NCBI GenBank assembly: GCA_025331445.1
Contig: JAIWNE010000038.1
Coordinates: 62,001-126,000, forward strand
DNA from: Blakeslea trispora
Lineage: Eukaryota > Mucoromycota > Mucoromycetes > Mucorales > Choanephoraceae
Direction of reading: 5' to 3'
Length of the DNA: 64,000 nt
Shown: one piece after another, positions 9,337 through 20,340 of the stretch
Layout: every line of letters starts with the position of its first letter
How positions within the stretch are numbered: position 1 is the first letter of the stretch
The notes under the pieces: generated by a model
Told to the model about the DNA's origin: nothing
The model's input: only the letters and a program-made list of their open reading frames with translations
The model's database searches: none
Position numbers and translations under genes: made by a program

Positions 9337-11516
9337 ATGCCTTATGTTTTATATAACGGTAAGATTCCTTTATATATCAAAATGAGCATGCCACTAACAA
9401 AATATCAAAAAGAACACAAAGTTTTTGTATCCTCAAAAGAAAAGCCTATACTAGAGCAGTTCCTTGCAGACAAAAAGGATATGTTTAAAAACCATATATT
9501 TCTATCTCACGAAGACCTACGAGACACTTGGCGCTCGCGCCATACAAAGCTCTTGAAAGAAAGATGGCCCAACATTAGCACTCAAAAGATCAGCCAATTG
9601 TGTCGTTGCAAAAGAGGATTCTGGCGAGATCTGTTTCTGGCAAACAACGCTGTAGTGCCACTTGATCTAACACCACACAACATCTTGTTTTTATGGTGTT
9701 ATGCTTGCGTGAGTTACATAAATAAAAGCAGAGCAAATTAGAAGTTACGGAACTAACGCAGGCAATGCAGTTTGGTGATTCCAATGTCACGATCAGCCAA
9801 ACGAAAATAGCAGGAAGAAAAACAATCAAAGAAATGAAAAGAAAAGATGGCTCGATTAAAGAAAGAATGGAGAGGAAAGCAGTTGAACTGTTGGAAAAGT
9901 TTGATGATATCAGTTCGAACGAAAAGGCCACATTGAAGTGAGTGGGTCAGATAACGACTATGACAGTTAAATTTATTTCTGGTATTAGGTTACTCGTGTC
10001 AGGCATATTAAACTGTATCGAGTTAAAGATCTTTCCTTTGCAAACCTTAAGCCATGCCGCAAGAAGTATGTGCACTGATGAAGAGTGGCAAAGATTGAGC
10101 AAAAAGACAAGGCTGACAATTGACAAGCAAGAAGAAGTCGAAATAAGATACGTAGCCTCTGTTATCGATAAGGTGAGCAAAAATAATGACTGAAGCTGTT
10201 ACAGCGTTATCTAACGATGGATAGGTGTTGAGCCAACACAAGGATATGAGCTCTGGCGGCGTCCTTTTTGACCTAAAGTCAACAACAATGGCTTTACTTA
10301 AACAAATGACAAAAGAGACTCTGCTCTTGTTCGAAGAATGTCAGTTTAATCAAACTAGACATACAATTCTTGAAATATACAAATACTTGTAAGTGATATC
10401 TGCAATCAGACATAATACGGAGCATTAATTTCTAAAAATAGCGTGCTTCATATTCCTCTTTGGAAAAAGAATGTTGCTCAAGAAGATGAGTATGTTTCGA
10501 GAGTGAAGGAAGTCTTGAATCTTGTTTTCTATGACACAAGTATAGTATTTGCCTCGTAAGTATCTCAAAAATAGAATTGAGGAATTACACCATTGACTTT
10601 CTCCTTTCCGAAATAGTGGAGAAACTGGTGCGAATTGCACCAAAGTCTTCCGCCACTATCTTGAAGGCAAATTTGGTTCGTGTTTCCTGAGAGACTCGTC
10701 GCTGGAGACAGTTACCAGCTCCACTCCCTCATCCTCCTCAACCCCTCTTCCTGTTGGCGTTGCTATTGCTGAAAATGAAGAAGGCCATGTTGAAATTTAT
10801 TTCAACAAGAAGCCTTACATCAAGAATCTAAAAGCACGCAAAATAGACATCCGAGTCTTAAAGGACAAGGTATTTGGGCTGGAGCTGTCTTGCATCGAAT
10901 TCAAGATTAACGAGCAAGACATGATTAAGAACCAAGCAAAGTCTTTAAGACTCAATAAGTGTGTCATGCAAGCTTTGAAGCAGCATGACGTCTTCGTTGA
11001 CAGAAGAGAAGAGAAAGAAGAAGAAGAAAAGAAAGAAGAAGAAGAAAAGAAAGAAGAAGAAGAAAGAAAGAAGAAGAAGAAAAGAAAGAAGAAGAAGAAA
11101 GAAAGAAGAAGAAGAAAAGAAAGAAGAAGAAAAGAAAGAAGAAGAAGAAGAAGAGCTCGTGTGTATGGATTGGTGTGGTAAGTTAAAAACTTTACAAAAA
11201 TTTGCATGACGCATAGTAACTCTAGTGCAATAATAGGGCCAAAAGGCTACACCTATAGCCTGACAAAGAGAGAAGGTGTTCTGGTGGCAAATGCTGTAGA
11301 CGAGCTCGAATTGCCAGAAGACCTTGATGCGCTGTCTAAGCTTGAGGAAACACTTATAGCTCTTTTCAAGTGGAAGGTAAGATGTCCACACGCTTGCGAA
11401 AAAGATTTTACTAATACTTTCTTCAGAAACATGTTGTTGCCTTAAACAACAAGGCAAAAAGTAAAACCCCTTCCTCTGCCGTCTCTTCCCCTATATTCCA
11501 TTCCCCTTTACAATAA
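9337..11516 (+). CDS. Uncharacterised multi-exon protein, frame broken in a GAA tract
   Basis: I do not recognise a function; the layout resembles large uncharacterised families I associate with Mucorales. At least eight exons can be followed by frame continuity: 9337 to about 9710 (KYQKEHKVFV..., then TRSRHTKLLKERWP-like basic sequence), an exon from about 9771 (FGDSNVTISQTKIAGRKTIKEM), LLVSGILNCIELKIFPLQ... (9989-10171), VLSQHKDMSSGGVLFDLKS (from 10225), VLHIPLWKKN (from 10442), GETGANCTKVFRHYLEGKFG (from 10617), GPKGYTYSLTKREG (from 11237) and a last exon 11427-11516 ending in TAA. All introns are GT-AG. The exon from 10617 enters a GAA/AAG tract at 11002-11154 in one frame, but the next conserved piece (ELVCMDWCG, then the intron) is one base out of frame. 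The gene is therefore either a pseudogene or the tract is mis-assembled or polymorphic. The 5' start (ATG 9337 or 9382) is uncertain. Confidence 0.55.
11002..11154 (+). repeat. Impure GAA/AAG microsatellite inside coding sequence
   Basis: About 150 nt consist only of G and A, built from GAA and AAAG units. They encode mixed Glu/Lys/Arg runs depending on the frame. The tract separates two coding halves whose frames differ by one base. Confidence 0.9.
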
Positions 11517-12606
11517 ATCACTACATACCGCCTACTAAACAGATACAGTTTATCCAGAATTTGTTCTTTGAGCAGACATCAGTATCTTTCTTTCGTTTAC
11601 CAAGCAATTAGCTTTCTACTGGTTGGCTCAGAAATCACACCATGACATGGGTGGTGCTTTTGTTTATTGTGAAGGGAAAGTGTGACTGAACAAGATAAAT
11701 ATTGGGCTTATTATTATTAAACGAAAAAGTTGATAAACACAATAGGGGGTTTCTATTTGCAATATTGAATGCCACAACATACACCAATTAAATTGTATTA
11801 AACTTCTCAAGTTTTTTCTTCAGTCTGATTCTTCTTGTAATCAGGTCCAAAAAATGTAATTGTTTTTGGTAGATATTCACCCTGTTTCTTTGTTAAACTG
11901 CTTAATAGTTTATAATGGCTTTGCAATCATCAAGCAATCAGTACCTTGTGTATTATGCAGCTGAGAAAAAAATTGCACTTGTATCAAAAAGCTCTTTTTT
12001 TTGTCTGTCTTGATCCAGTAAATCATATATAAAAGGAGGGAAGCATGAAGATCCTTCTTTCGGGAGTAATGAGAGCTCTTTCCAGAAGGTTTGTCTTCAA
12101 AGCAACGAAACAGCGTCAGCATAAAGCCCCTAGCAGCCACTTCAGTTTAAGATGAGACCAGGAGAAGGAAAGAAGATTGCATATGGAATAAATCGCTAGC
12201 GAAAAAAAAATAGCCGTTGTATATGCTTGGGTAAATACGGGGTGCCCCTCTCTAGGCACTCTACCCGCCCACATACGCAAGAAAAATTATTTAGCAGCAT
12301 GCAAAGCGAGCTGCTCCTTTAAAAGAAATGTTCTGTGTCTCATCTAGGTAAGAAGCAGATTACTTAGACTGTCTGTAGAAACATGAGTCGTGCTGAGAAA
12401 AGGTTTAATTAATTATTCTAAGTTAAAATTTTCTACTTAAATACTGTCTTAATCTGACGTAATTAGTACTAGCCAATAGTTTTAGAGTAATTATCCGCGC
12501 ACCAGGTTTTGGTTATACAGTGACGTAGAACTATGAACAGCCAATAATATTCAAGAAAATATGGTGCCTGAGTTAGATTTTGCATAATGGTTTAATTCAT
12601 ATTGTA
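11517..12606. other. Intergenic region without a recognisable gene
   Basis: AT-rich, with no open frame bearing motifs and no tRNA-like fold. It ends at the TA target site of the foldback element. Confidence 0.4.
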
Positions 12607-12982
12607 CAGTCGTTCCACTGCCAATTCGCAGATTCAATGAAAAAAAGTGCGGATTTTAAAAAATCAATCTGCCAGGTTTTTAAACTTTTTTCAACGAAAA
12701 TTTGAAAACCAATTCGCGGATAAAAAACACATTTCATTGATCTTGCTTTTCGTTTTTTATATAATCAAGCACTTTAAGAACCAGTACAATAACTGAATCA
12801 ATTACAAGCCCATATAAGGGTCTCTTTTCTTTTTTTTAATGAAATCTCTTAGTGAAATGTGTTTTTTATCCGCGAATTGGTTTTCAAATTTTCGTTGAAA
12901 AAAGTTTAAAAACCTGGCAGATTGATTTTTTAAAATCCGCACTTTTTTTCATTGAATCTGCGAATTGGCAGTGGAACGACTG
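12607..12982. mobile_element. Foldback/MITE element with identical 130-bp inverted arms
   Basis: The left arm 12607-12736 and right arm 12853-12982 are exact reverse complements over all 130 bp when compared base by base. They enclose a 116-bp AT-rich spacer. The outer ends read CAGTCGTTCCACTGCC, and TA dinucleotides flank both ends (12605-12606 and 12983-12984), which points to mobilisation by a Tc1/mariner-type transposase. There is no coding capacity; an apparent 94-codon frame from 12852 is only a read-through of the right arm. The perfect arms imply recent insertion or ongoing arm correction. Confidence 0.9.
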
Positions 12983-12984
12983 TA

Positions 12985-13478
12985 ATTCATATAGTATATT
13001 TTCGGTAATACTACGTCCACTCGTTGGAGTGCAATCTATTTCCGGAAAAGGTGTAGTTAACGCACTGTTTTTGAATCTCCGTCATTTATATTTGCCTTTT
13101 GGCCAATCACTTCTTTCGAGACGCCAATTCTTATAGGCTCGACTGTGTTTAGTACTCCTATTGAGTTGATTTGTTCTACCTTTTCTTACTTTCTCTTTCT
13201 TCTTTATATATAAAGTAACCCTATTGCTTTTCAGCATCCTCAAACTTACACTCATTTCGCTCCAACTCTTCTCAAGAAAGTAAGTTGTTGTATTAGTCAC
13301 AAAAAGGAAACGGATGACCTGAACATACTTTTTTTTTTTATATATATATCGTACCACTTAGATTACTTTTTCACTATGATCAAAGGATGGAAAGAGGCTG
13401 TATGTTGCTTAAAGCTATTTCGTTCGAGACACTAACATTTGCCTATACTAGCTCACTCGAACCAAAACTGAAAAGCCT
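12985..13478. other. Interval with solo transposon end and PP2A gene promoter
   Basis: It contains the solo mariner end at 13023-13055, then about 400 bp of AT-rich DNA with T-runs leading to the PP2A B56 start. An extra 5' exon for that gene could lie here but is not evident. Confidence 0.4.
13023..13055 (+). repeat. Solo copy of the mariner-type right terminal repeat
   Basis: These 33 bases are identical to 6825-6857, the right end of the mariner-type element including the flanking TA. No matching left end is found nearby, so this is a remnant of a deleted or abortive copy. Confidence 0.85.
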
Positions 13479-14425
13479 ATGCCAGTTGAACCCAATACCG
13501 ATATGAATATGAATAGTACTGTTCATAGGGATATGCCGCCTGATTCGCCCAAGCCTAATGGAATTATTGATTCATCCAATTTAGACGTGGTATGTTTTTT
13601 TCCTTTTTTTCTAGACTGCATATACTGAAGAACGACTCTATCTATTCTATAGCAACAGAAAAACATCCGTGTCAACACGACCGTTACTAACAATAATAAC
13701 AATGCTGTTAGTTTCATACATACCAATCCTCATGTGAAGGACGTACCAAAGACAGGTCCTTTACACCATCGTCTCAAAAATGCACCCATTGATCAGATTC
13801 CTATCAGCAAAGCACCTCGTCGTCAAAAATCATCACGTTTTTATGTCACTGAAAAAGTACAGTTAGAACCTACACCAGGATTCCATGGTAAGGAAAGAGA
13901 CTGTGGATCTAGTTAAAGATAACTAAAGTACAAATCTACAGAGGTACCGAGTCATATGCGCTCGGATCTATTTCTCAAGAAGATCAAGCAATGTACAGTC
14001 ATTTTTGATTTCAGTGATGCTTCTGCAGAGCTTCGTGAAAAAGAAATCAAACGTAAAACATTGCAAGAGATTTTGGATCATATCTCAATGAATCGAGGTG
14101 TATTGACCGAGAACGTATATCCCGAGATTATCAATATGGTAAATACTAGCTTGTGTTATTGATGAAGAGAATCAAGGCTGATGATTCAAATTCTCTTTTC
14201 TTTTTTTTGTGTGTGTAGTTTGCTATCAACCTTTTCCGTCCTATTCCTCCTCAAGTCAATCCTGTTGGTGACGCTTTCGATCCCGAAGAAGATGAACCTG
14301 TTTTGGAACTAGCCTGGCCTCATTTGCAAACTGTGTATGAGTTCTTTCTTCGTTTCTTGGAATCACCTGAATTCAATATCAGCTTTGCAAAGAAACACAT
14401 AGATCATAAATTCATTCTTCAGGTA

Positions 14426-14459
<34 letters not shown>

Positions 14460-15950
14460 AACAAAATTAGTAGTTAATATAGCCTATGCTTAGTTGTTGG
14501 ATCTGTTTGACTCTGAAGATCCTCGTGAGCGCGATTACCTAAAGACAACATTGCACCGAATATACGGCAAGTTCTTGAATCTTCGTGCATTCATTCGTCG
14601 TTCTATCAACAATATATTTTTCCAATTCATATACGAAACCGAGAGACACAACGGTATTGCCGAATTTTTAGAAATCTTGGGCAGTATCATCAATGGTTTC
14701 GCACTACCTCTCAAGGAAGAACACAAGACCTTCCTTTCTCGAGTCTTGATACCCTTACATAAAGCCAAGTCACTTGCTTTGTATCATCCTCAATTAGCTT
14801 ATTGTGTTGTGCAGTTCCTAGAGAAGGATCGATCCTTGACTTTTGAGGTAAGGACAAGATGGGGTTTGAACTTTCATTTACCTAAACTGTTTCGACTAGG
14901 TTGTTACTGGTCTTTTACGTTATTGGCCAAAAGTCAATAGTCCCAAAGAAGTCATGTTCCTAAATGAAATGGAAGAAATCTTGGATATTATTGACATACC
15001 TGAATTTCAACAGATTATGTGTCCTTTATTTACCAAGTTGAGTCAATGTGTCGCCAGCCCTCATTTCCAGGTCTCTGAGAGAGCTTTATACTATTGGAGC
15101 AATGACTATATTGTCAGTCTGATGGCTGAAAATATTAAGGTGATCATGCCCATCATATTCCCTACTTTCTTCAAAACTTCAAAAACCCATTGGAATAAGT
15201 AAGTGTTTCAATGATGATGGGTTATTGTTTGACTTGCGCTTAACCTTTTGTTAGGAACATCTTGAGTCTAGTTTATACAGCCTTAAAGCTTTGTGTCGAT
15301 ATAGATCCAGCTTTGTTTGATGAATGTGCTACTGAATACAAAAACCAAAGACAAATGTAACAAAAAGAAAAAAAAAAAGCAACAAATCCAAGCAAGGAAC
15401 AGATCATTGACTTCTTTATGAATTTAGGGAACGAAAGCTTCAAAAAGAACGTGAAGACAATTGGAGATACTTGCAACAAAAGGCAGAAAAGATGATTGCA
15501 TCAAAAACAAGTGCTGATCATCCTGAAGTCTTTGAAGAATATAATACCAACTCTGACTATGTCTTTGGTCAGAGTGATATCAATGGTGAGTTGTATAGCT
15601 TATCTCTATAGAATTCACTAACACACACACTTATGATGATAGATATGCTTAATGAACTGGAGGAATTGGATACTGAGGACAGTCAAGAGATCATGTCAGA
15701 GCATGGAGGAGAACAAAAAGATGATATACATCCTGATATGCAGCAATTCGAAGCTCCTCCTGCCCAATTCCAAGTCTTTAGACGTAAATCAATTATACCA
15801 GTAGATGAGACTGTAAGTTTTTTATTTTATCTTCTTCAAACCATACTGATCCATTCATTTAAATCTTAGGTTTATAATGAATTGTCACGTCACGTCAGTC
15901 TCGATGAAGTGTTGAACCAAGCACCTGGCGCTCATAGTCCATCTGCATAA
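13479..15950 (+). CDS. RTS1: PP2A regulatory subunit B56 (B' family)
   Basis: B56-type regulatory subunit that directs protein phosphatase 2A to substrates. Ten exons: 13479-13589, 13653-13887, 13942-14138, 14219-14422, 14494-14847, 14900-15198, 15255-15356, 15428-15585, 15643-15812 and 15870-15950, all GT-AG with matching phases. After an Asn-rich leader the HEAT-like B56 core begins at [18 protein letters not shown]. It continues through [32 protein letters not shown] (split by an intron), [57 protein letters not shown] and [16 protein letters not shown]. These are the most conserved family blocks. Intron 4 carries a 29-A run. The C-terminal tail is acidic and low in complexity. The start ATG is the first in frame, and an additional upstream exon is possible. 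It converges with the next gene. Confidence 0.94.
14429..14457 (+). repeat. Poly-A run of 29 in an intron of the PP2A gene
   Basis: Uninterrupted A run directly after the donor GTAAGC. It is likely length-variable. Confidence 0.9.
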
Positions 15951-16140
15951 AACCCTTAAAAACATACACCATATATACATACACATACACACACATATAT
16001 ATATACGCACATACATATACACGCTCGAAAAAAAAAAGAACAGTGCACAAGATAGTATCCTTATATAAATTGTACTTCTTCCTGAAATGATTGGGACACA
16101 TTGTACCTATATCACTCATAAATCTTTATTTCATTCTCTT
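15951..16140. other. Convergent 3' region with CA/TA-rich microsatellite
   Basis: The stretch at about 15961-16022 is an impure (CA)n/(TA)n tract between the ends of the PP2A and ZNF830-like genes. Their 3' UTRs probably meet here. Confidence 0.6.
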
Positions 16141-17049
16141 CTATAACTTTTGAGCGCGCCAATCCTCTTCTTCTTCTTCTTCACTTTCCTCTTCATCATC
16201 AAACATAGATGTTACTTGTTTTGCGGGTTTGTTGGTAAGCACCTGTCTTACACTCGTCTTGAGATGAAGACGAAGAGAAGCATCATCATCATCTGTCTCT
16301 TCTGAATCTAACTGCATCTTTGTCTCGCCTGTCTTTCTCAATGCCTTTAACTTTTCAACTCGAGAATCAAACACAGCTTGTTCTTGAAAGATATCGTAAT
16401 TTCTTTCTCTCCAAAAGGTTTCATCGTCTTCATCTTGTTCCTCACGTGACTCCTTGGTCACATCGATCATGGCTTCGTTAAATGACTGAAGGTCTTTTTC
16501 GAGATCAACCTGTGCCTGCTCCTCGGGCGGCAGTGTACCTTGGACACGTGCTTCTTCTTCAGGATCATCAAAAAACCCACTAGGCAAAGCGTGATTATCC
16601 GCGCTTTCTGTCACCTCGCTCTCCTCCTCCTCCTCCTTTTCTTCTTCTTCTTCTTTTTGGTCAAAAAAGTCATCAGGTAGTTGCATCGTCTCATCTTCGC
16701 TTACATCTTCATCAAGTTCAATATCTTGTTGTTCCTCCTCTTCTTCTTCTGTTATACGAGCGCGCTTGAATGTTTGGGTATCTTGTTCTTGTTGCATAGG
16801 TGGTGATGAGGCAGGACGTTTTAATTGTTGTTGTTTTAGCGCTCTTAATTTCTGCAAGTTGTCTTTGTGTGTGCTTGAGCCCAAGTGTGCTTGCCATATG
16901 GCTTCAGACTTTACAGACAAGTTACAGACAACACATAGCAGATGTCCAGTTTCGTCATATTTGGCAAAAGGATGTGATATTCTATTTGTCTTGCTGCGTT
17001 CTTTCTGTTGCTTTTTAAATAATTTGCGTACGTCTGCTGAGGATGACAT
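16141..17049 (-). CDS. ZNF830/CCDC16-like zinc finger protein
   Basis: A 302-residue single-exon protein starting MSSSADVRKLFKKQQKERS. This N-terminus, followed by a single C2H2-type finger (LCVVCNLSVKSEAIWQAHL..STHKDN, residues ~40-65), is the hallmark of the ZNF830 family, which is linked to pre-mRNA splicing and genome stability in animals. The middle and end are highly acidic with long Glu runs and two DDFFD/GFFDDPEEE-type blocks, then ETFWRERNYDIFQEQ. I chose the ATG at 17049-17047 because it begins the conserved block; a 10-codon longer start at 17079 is possible. The gene shares a 142-bp divergent promoter with the Nop13-like gene. The family is clear, its role here inferred. Confidence 0.85.
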   Translation of the reverse strand: MSSSADVRKLFKKQQKERSKTNRISHPFAKYDETGHLLCVVCNLSVKSEAIWQAHLGSSTHKDNLQKLRALKQQQLKRPASSPPMQQEQDTQTFKRARITEEEEEEQQDIELDEDVSEDETMQLPDDFFDQKEEEEEKEEEEESEVTESADNHALPSGFFDDPEEEARVQGTLPPEEQAQVDLEKDLQSFNEAMIDVTKESREEQDEDDETFWRERNYDIFQEQAVFDSRVEKLKALRKTGETKMQLDSEETDDDDASLRLHLKTSVRQVLTNKPAKQVTSMFDDEEESEEEEEEDWRAQKL

Positions 17050-17191
17050 TGTTAGAGGAAAAGGGCTGTACGAATCCAATCATTGTCTGTGGCTTAATTT
17101 CGATTAATGCAGTTGTGACTGTTTGCGATTTTCTTATTCGACTTTCTATATCCTCTATTCTCTCTCTCTCTACTTTTCTACAATACGAGCA
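17050..17191. promoter_or_regulatory. Bidirectional promoter, ZNF830-like / NOP13-like
   Basis: Only 142 bp separate the divergent start codons. The stretch contains a CT-rich patch (TCTCTCTCTCTAC, about 17158-17171) on the Nop13 side, typical of fungal core promoters. Confidence 0.6.
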
Positions 17192-18516
17192 ATGGCAAAA
17201 AAAGAGACAAAAGAAGAAGAGACTTTCAATGTGCTTACAGAAGTAGTCGATTACGAAAAGGACGAGGAGGAAGAAGCTCGTCTTGCTGCAAAGGCCGAAA
17301 AGAAGAAGCGCAAGCAGCTCAGTAAAGAAGAGAAGGAAGCCCAACGCAAGATCAACAGAGAGAACAGAGAGAAAAAGAAACAAAAGAAAGACTTGAATAA
17401 GAAAAGAAAGGTAAGCTAGTCCTTGATTGAGTGATGAGTTCTCTGGACTGACAAAAAAGAAACAGAAAGGTGAATTAGCTGAAGACGAGGAAGAAGAGGT
17501 AGAAGAAGACAATAAGATGGAAGTAGATTCAACAGAAGACAAAAAGGAGGCCGAGAGACCACCTAAGCCCGAAAAGAAGCAAAAAGTGATTGAATATGGT
17601 GTTTGGGTTGGTAACCTTAGTTATGCCACTACATCGGATACGATTCGGGATTTCTTTAAGGATTGTGGTGAAATCATCCGTTTAAAGTGTCCTAAAGGAA
17701 ATGGTGTCAAAAACAACAACAAGGGGTAAGAAAGGAATAACAAGCGTATCCCGAATGGTTATTGATAGAAAGATTGCAATTACTAGTTTTGCCTATGTCT
17801 TTTTCTCTACACCTGAAGCATCTGCAAAGGCTGTTGGTCTATCAGAACAAAAATTAGAAGGCCGCTCTCTATTGATCAAGGATTCTGAAAATTTCGAACG
17901 AGTGGATGATTCGAAACCACTGACTGCAGTTGAGAAAAAGGAAATGAAAAAGCAAAAGAACCCACCTTCACCTACCCTTTTCCTCGGCAACTTGAGCTTC
18001 GACACCACAAAGGAATCAATTCAGGAACATTTCTCTTGGGCAGGCGATATTCGTAAAGTCCGTTTGGCCACGTTTGAAGATTCAGGAAAATGTAAAGGAT
18101 TTGCCTATGTGGATTATCACGAAGTAGAAGCAGCCACCAAAGCCATTCGTGCACCTGATAAACATAATTTGGATGGAAGAAAGATCCGTGTTGAATTTGC
18201 TAGTGCTGAGGCACATATGCGATCAAAACCTTGGTTAATGCGTAAGGCAAAGAAGGACGATGGATCAGAACAACCCTCAAGAGAAGAATCAGAAGAGTCT
18301 GACTCTAAGAGACAAAAGACATCTACAGAAGAACCTGCCTTTAAGAGACAAAAAACCTTTAATAAGGAAGAGAATGATAACTATAGACCAAGAGAAAGAC
18401 GTCCCAAGAAACCAGTTGATCAAGGACGTCTTAAGCCAGGAGAAGCCTTGTCTTCTGCACAAAGACAAAAGCCTACAGTACAAGAATTTAAGGGTACTAA
18501 AGTTGTTTTTGATTAA
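17192..18516 (+). CDS. NOP13: Nop13-like nucleolar RNA-binding protein with two RRMs
   Basis: Three exons: 17192-17410, ~17466-17725 and 17787-18516. The N-terminal ~150 residues are a Lys/Glu-rich basic-acidic region. The first RRM starts at YGVWVGNLSYATT (RNP2) and its RNP1 strand is rebuilt across the second intron as GFAYVFFS. The second RRM has TLFLGNLSFDTTKESIQEHF and CKGFAYVDYH (RNP1). A basic tail follows (RRPKKPVDQGRLKPGEAL). Two RRMs with this spacing and a charged leader match the yeast Nop13 group of pre-ribosomal proteins; nucleolin/Gar2-like proteins are the alternative. It lies head to head with the ZNF830-like gene and 110 bp upstream of the PPIL1 gene in the same direction. 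Confidence 0.8.
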
Positions 18517-18626
18517 ATAGAATAAATAAGCTTCGGTTTTTGAATCCTTTTTTTTTTATATATATATACATGAAAAAACAACTATTTTTTTTTCTTTTTT
18601 TAAACATATACTTTTTGCTTTACCTC

Positions 18627-19711
18627 ATGACTGACAATAGATCTGTTATTCTCGATACCTCTATGGGCTCGATTCATATTGAGTTGTATTGGGATCATGC
18701 ACCAAGGTAACTTGATCTCGAAACGGTCACAATAGTCGCTTTATTTAAGAGTGTTCATATTCTCGAGAATGACACTCTTATATTGAGTCTACTTTTAAAT
18801 TGAATGAAGTTTTAGCACTTGAGCGATACAAGTCAAAGGATTGCATTCTTTTATTGAAAATATCCTCACATCAAACAACTCTTAAATCGAGCGACTTACT
18901 GTATAAAACTCAATTAACCATTCTATTATTCTTTACAGAACCTGCAAAAACTTTTATGAGCTTGTAAGTTAAAGACGACTGAAACAAAAAAAAGACATTG
19001 TCAACTTGTCTTATTGTTATGGATAGGCTAAGCAAGGTTATTATGATGGCGTGAGCGTAAGTAGTTTAATATGTTAGTGATGTCTTATTAAACAAATGAT
19101 TATTTAGTTCCACCGTATCATTGCCGTAAGAAACAAAAAAAAAATCAGCTAAAAAAAACACGCACGCACAACAAACTGAGTTTAATATGGATTTTATAGG
19201 ATTTTATGATCCAAGGTGGTGATCCTACTGGTACTGGACGTGGTGGTTCTTCCATTTATGGGTATGTAAGAACAAAAAGATCTTTCTGTATCGCTTATTG
19301 ACAATCATCTGTATATTGAATTAGCGAGAAGTTTGCTGATGAGATTCATCCTCAATTGAAGCACACAGGTGCTGGTATTTTAAGTATGGCCAATTCTGGT
19401 CCCAACACAAATGGTTCACAGGTAATGTGTTATTTTCCTCCTCCGAGATAATAAGAGGGTGTACTCAAATTATGGCTAGTTCTTTATTACATTGGCACCT
19501 ACACCTTGGTTGGATGGAAAGCATACTATCTTTGGTAGAGTGAGTGATGGTATGAATGTTGTCAAACGTATGGGCTTAGTAAGAACAGATGTTTCAGATC
19601 GGTAAGACAACAGAAGAAAGACAACAAACATAGCTACAGATAAACTCATGTTGTTTATTTTGATATAGCCCCAAAGACATTGTGCGTATTGAAAAGTGTC
19701 GCCTAGAATAA
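18627..19711 (+). CDS. PPIL1: Peptidyl-prolyl cis-trans isomerase, PPIL1 (spliceosomal cyclophilin)
   Basis: Single-domain cyclophilin of the PPIL1 type, a component of activated spliceosomes. Eight exons: 18627-18706, 18939-18963, 19027-19056, 19108-19125, 19200-19261, 19325-19421, 19480-19601 and 19669-19711, including exons of only 25, 30 and 18 nt. The assembled protein reads [73 protein letters not shown] and [15 protein letters not shown]. It keeps the catalytic FHR Arg, the FMIQGGD and NGSQFFI blocks and the Trp/His of the active site. A short plain C-terminus fits PPIL1 rather than larger cyclophilins. The first intron is unusually long (232 nt) and holds a foldback structure. Confidence 0.93.
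18734..18896. repeat. Foldback structure inside PPIL1 intron 1
   Basis: The arms AGTCGCTTTATTTAAGAG (from 18734) and CTCTTAAATCGAGCGACT (to 18896) pair with two mismatches. Nested inside at 18746-18780 is a hairpin with TAAGAGTGT/ACACTCTTA stems around a palindromic ATTCTCGAGAAT. It is probably a small MITE or a structured intron. Confidence 0.7.
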
Positions 19712-19781
19712 CAGCAGTAATAAAATAGAAAGAAAAGAGTAAAGATTATTTTATTTGTAATAGAGAAAATGGATCAAGTTA

Positions 19782-20059
19782 TTAGACAATAGGCTCGTAT
19801 CTTGCGTTGTGTTCATTGCGATCACTGAAAAGGCTGTTTAAAGTAGGATGAGTCAGATAGAATGAAGAGGATAAGCTTATTCGACTTACAAGTAAAGAAT
19901 CAAACCAACAACTGGGAAAAAGAAGATTAAAAGAGACCAGCCAAGTTTACCGGAAACATTGCGGTTAGAATTCATGACTTCAAAAATGACTATCAGGTCA
20001 AGGATAAGAATCAAGAGACCCAAGATGCCACCGCTATAGCTGAGAACTGTATCGTACAT
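19782..20059 (-). CDS. Small two-helix membrane protein with PLDc_N-type domain
   Basis: A 73-residue protein from two exons on the minus strand, 20059-19890 and 19833-19782, joined at a GT-AG intron. It starts MYDTVLSYSGGILGLLILILDL, then VIFEVMNSNRNVSGKLGWS and LIFFFPVVGLILYFLFSDR. This is the GG-IL-L-D...E...GKLGW...FPVVG-ILY-LFS pattern of the phospholipase D-nuclease N-terminal (PLDc_N) module: two transmembrane helices, here without any catalytic domain. The hydrophilic tail NEHNARYEPIV ends the protein. It converges with PPIL1, with 70 bp between stops. Function unknown; stand-alone PLDc_N proteins occur widely. Confidence 0.75.
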
Positions 20060-20340
20060 TATGTGTGTGAGAAAGAATAAAGAAGAGAAAAAAGAGAAAA
20101 AGAAATGATGTCAATTCAAGGCAATAAAATACCAAAAAAAAAAAAGACATACGGACTTTGAAACGCCATTGACAAAAAAATAACGCAAACTGCCTTTTAT
20201 TGTGTGTAAATTATGTTGACACTATCTCGTTATACGCTTATTTTACAAAACAGCTATCCAAGACTTCTTTTTTTCTTTTGGCCTATCTAACTATTGTAAG
20301 TTTATTGAATGATAACTAAACTGAATAAGGTCAAATGTCT

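Noticed and set aside
10815..11457. Ser/Phe/Leu-rich minus-strand frames
   Set aside because: They arise from the GAA tract read on the other strand.
12852..13136. 94-codon plus-strand frame
   Set aside because: It starts in the right arm of the MITE and crosses its end into the solo mariner repeat, so it is not a gene.
17701..17786. Open reading through the second intron of the Nop13-like gene
   Set aside because: The frame happens to stay open, but GTAAG...CTAG splicing restores the RRM strand GFAYVFF, whereas read-through inserts unrelated residues.
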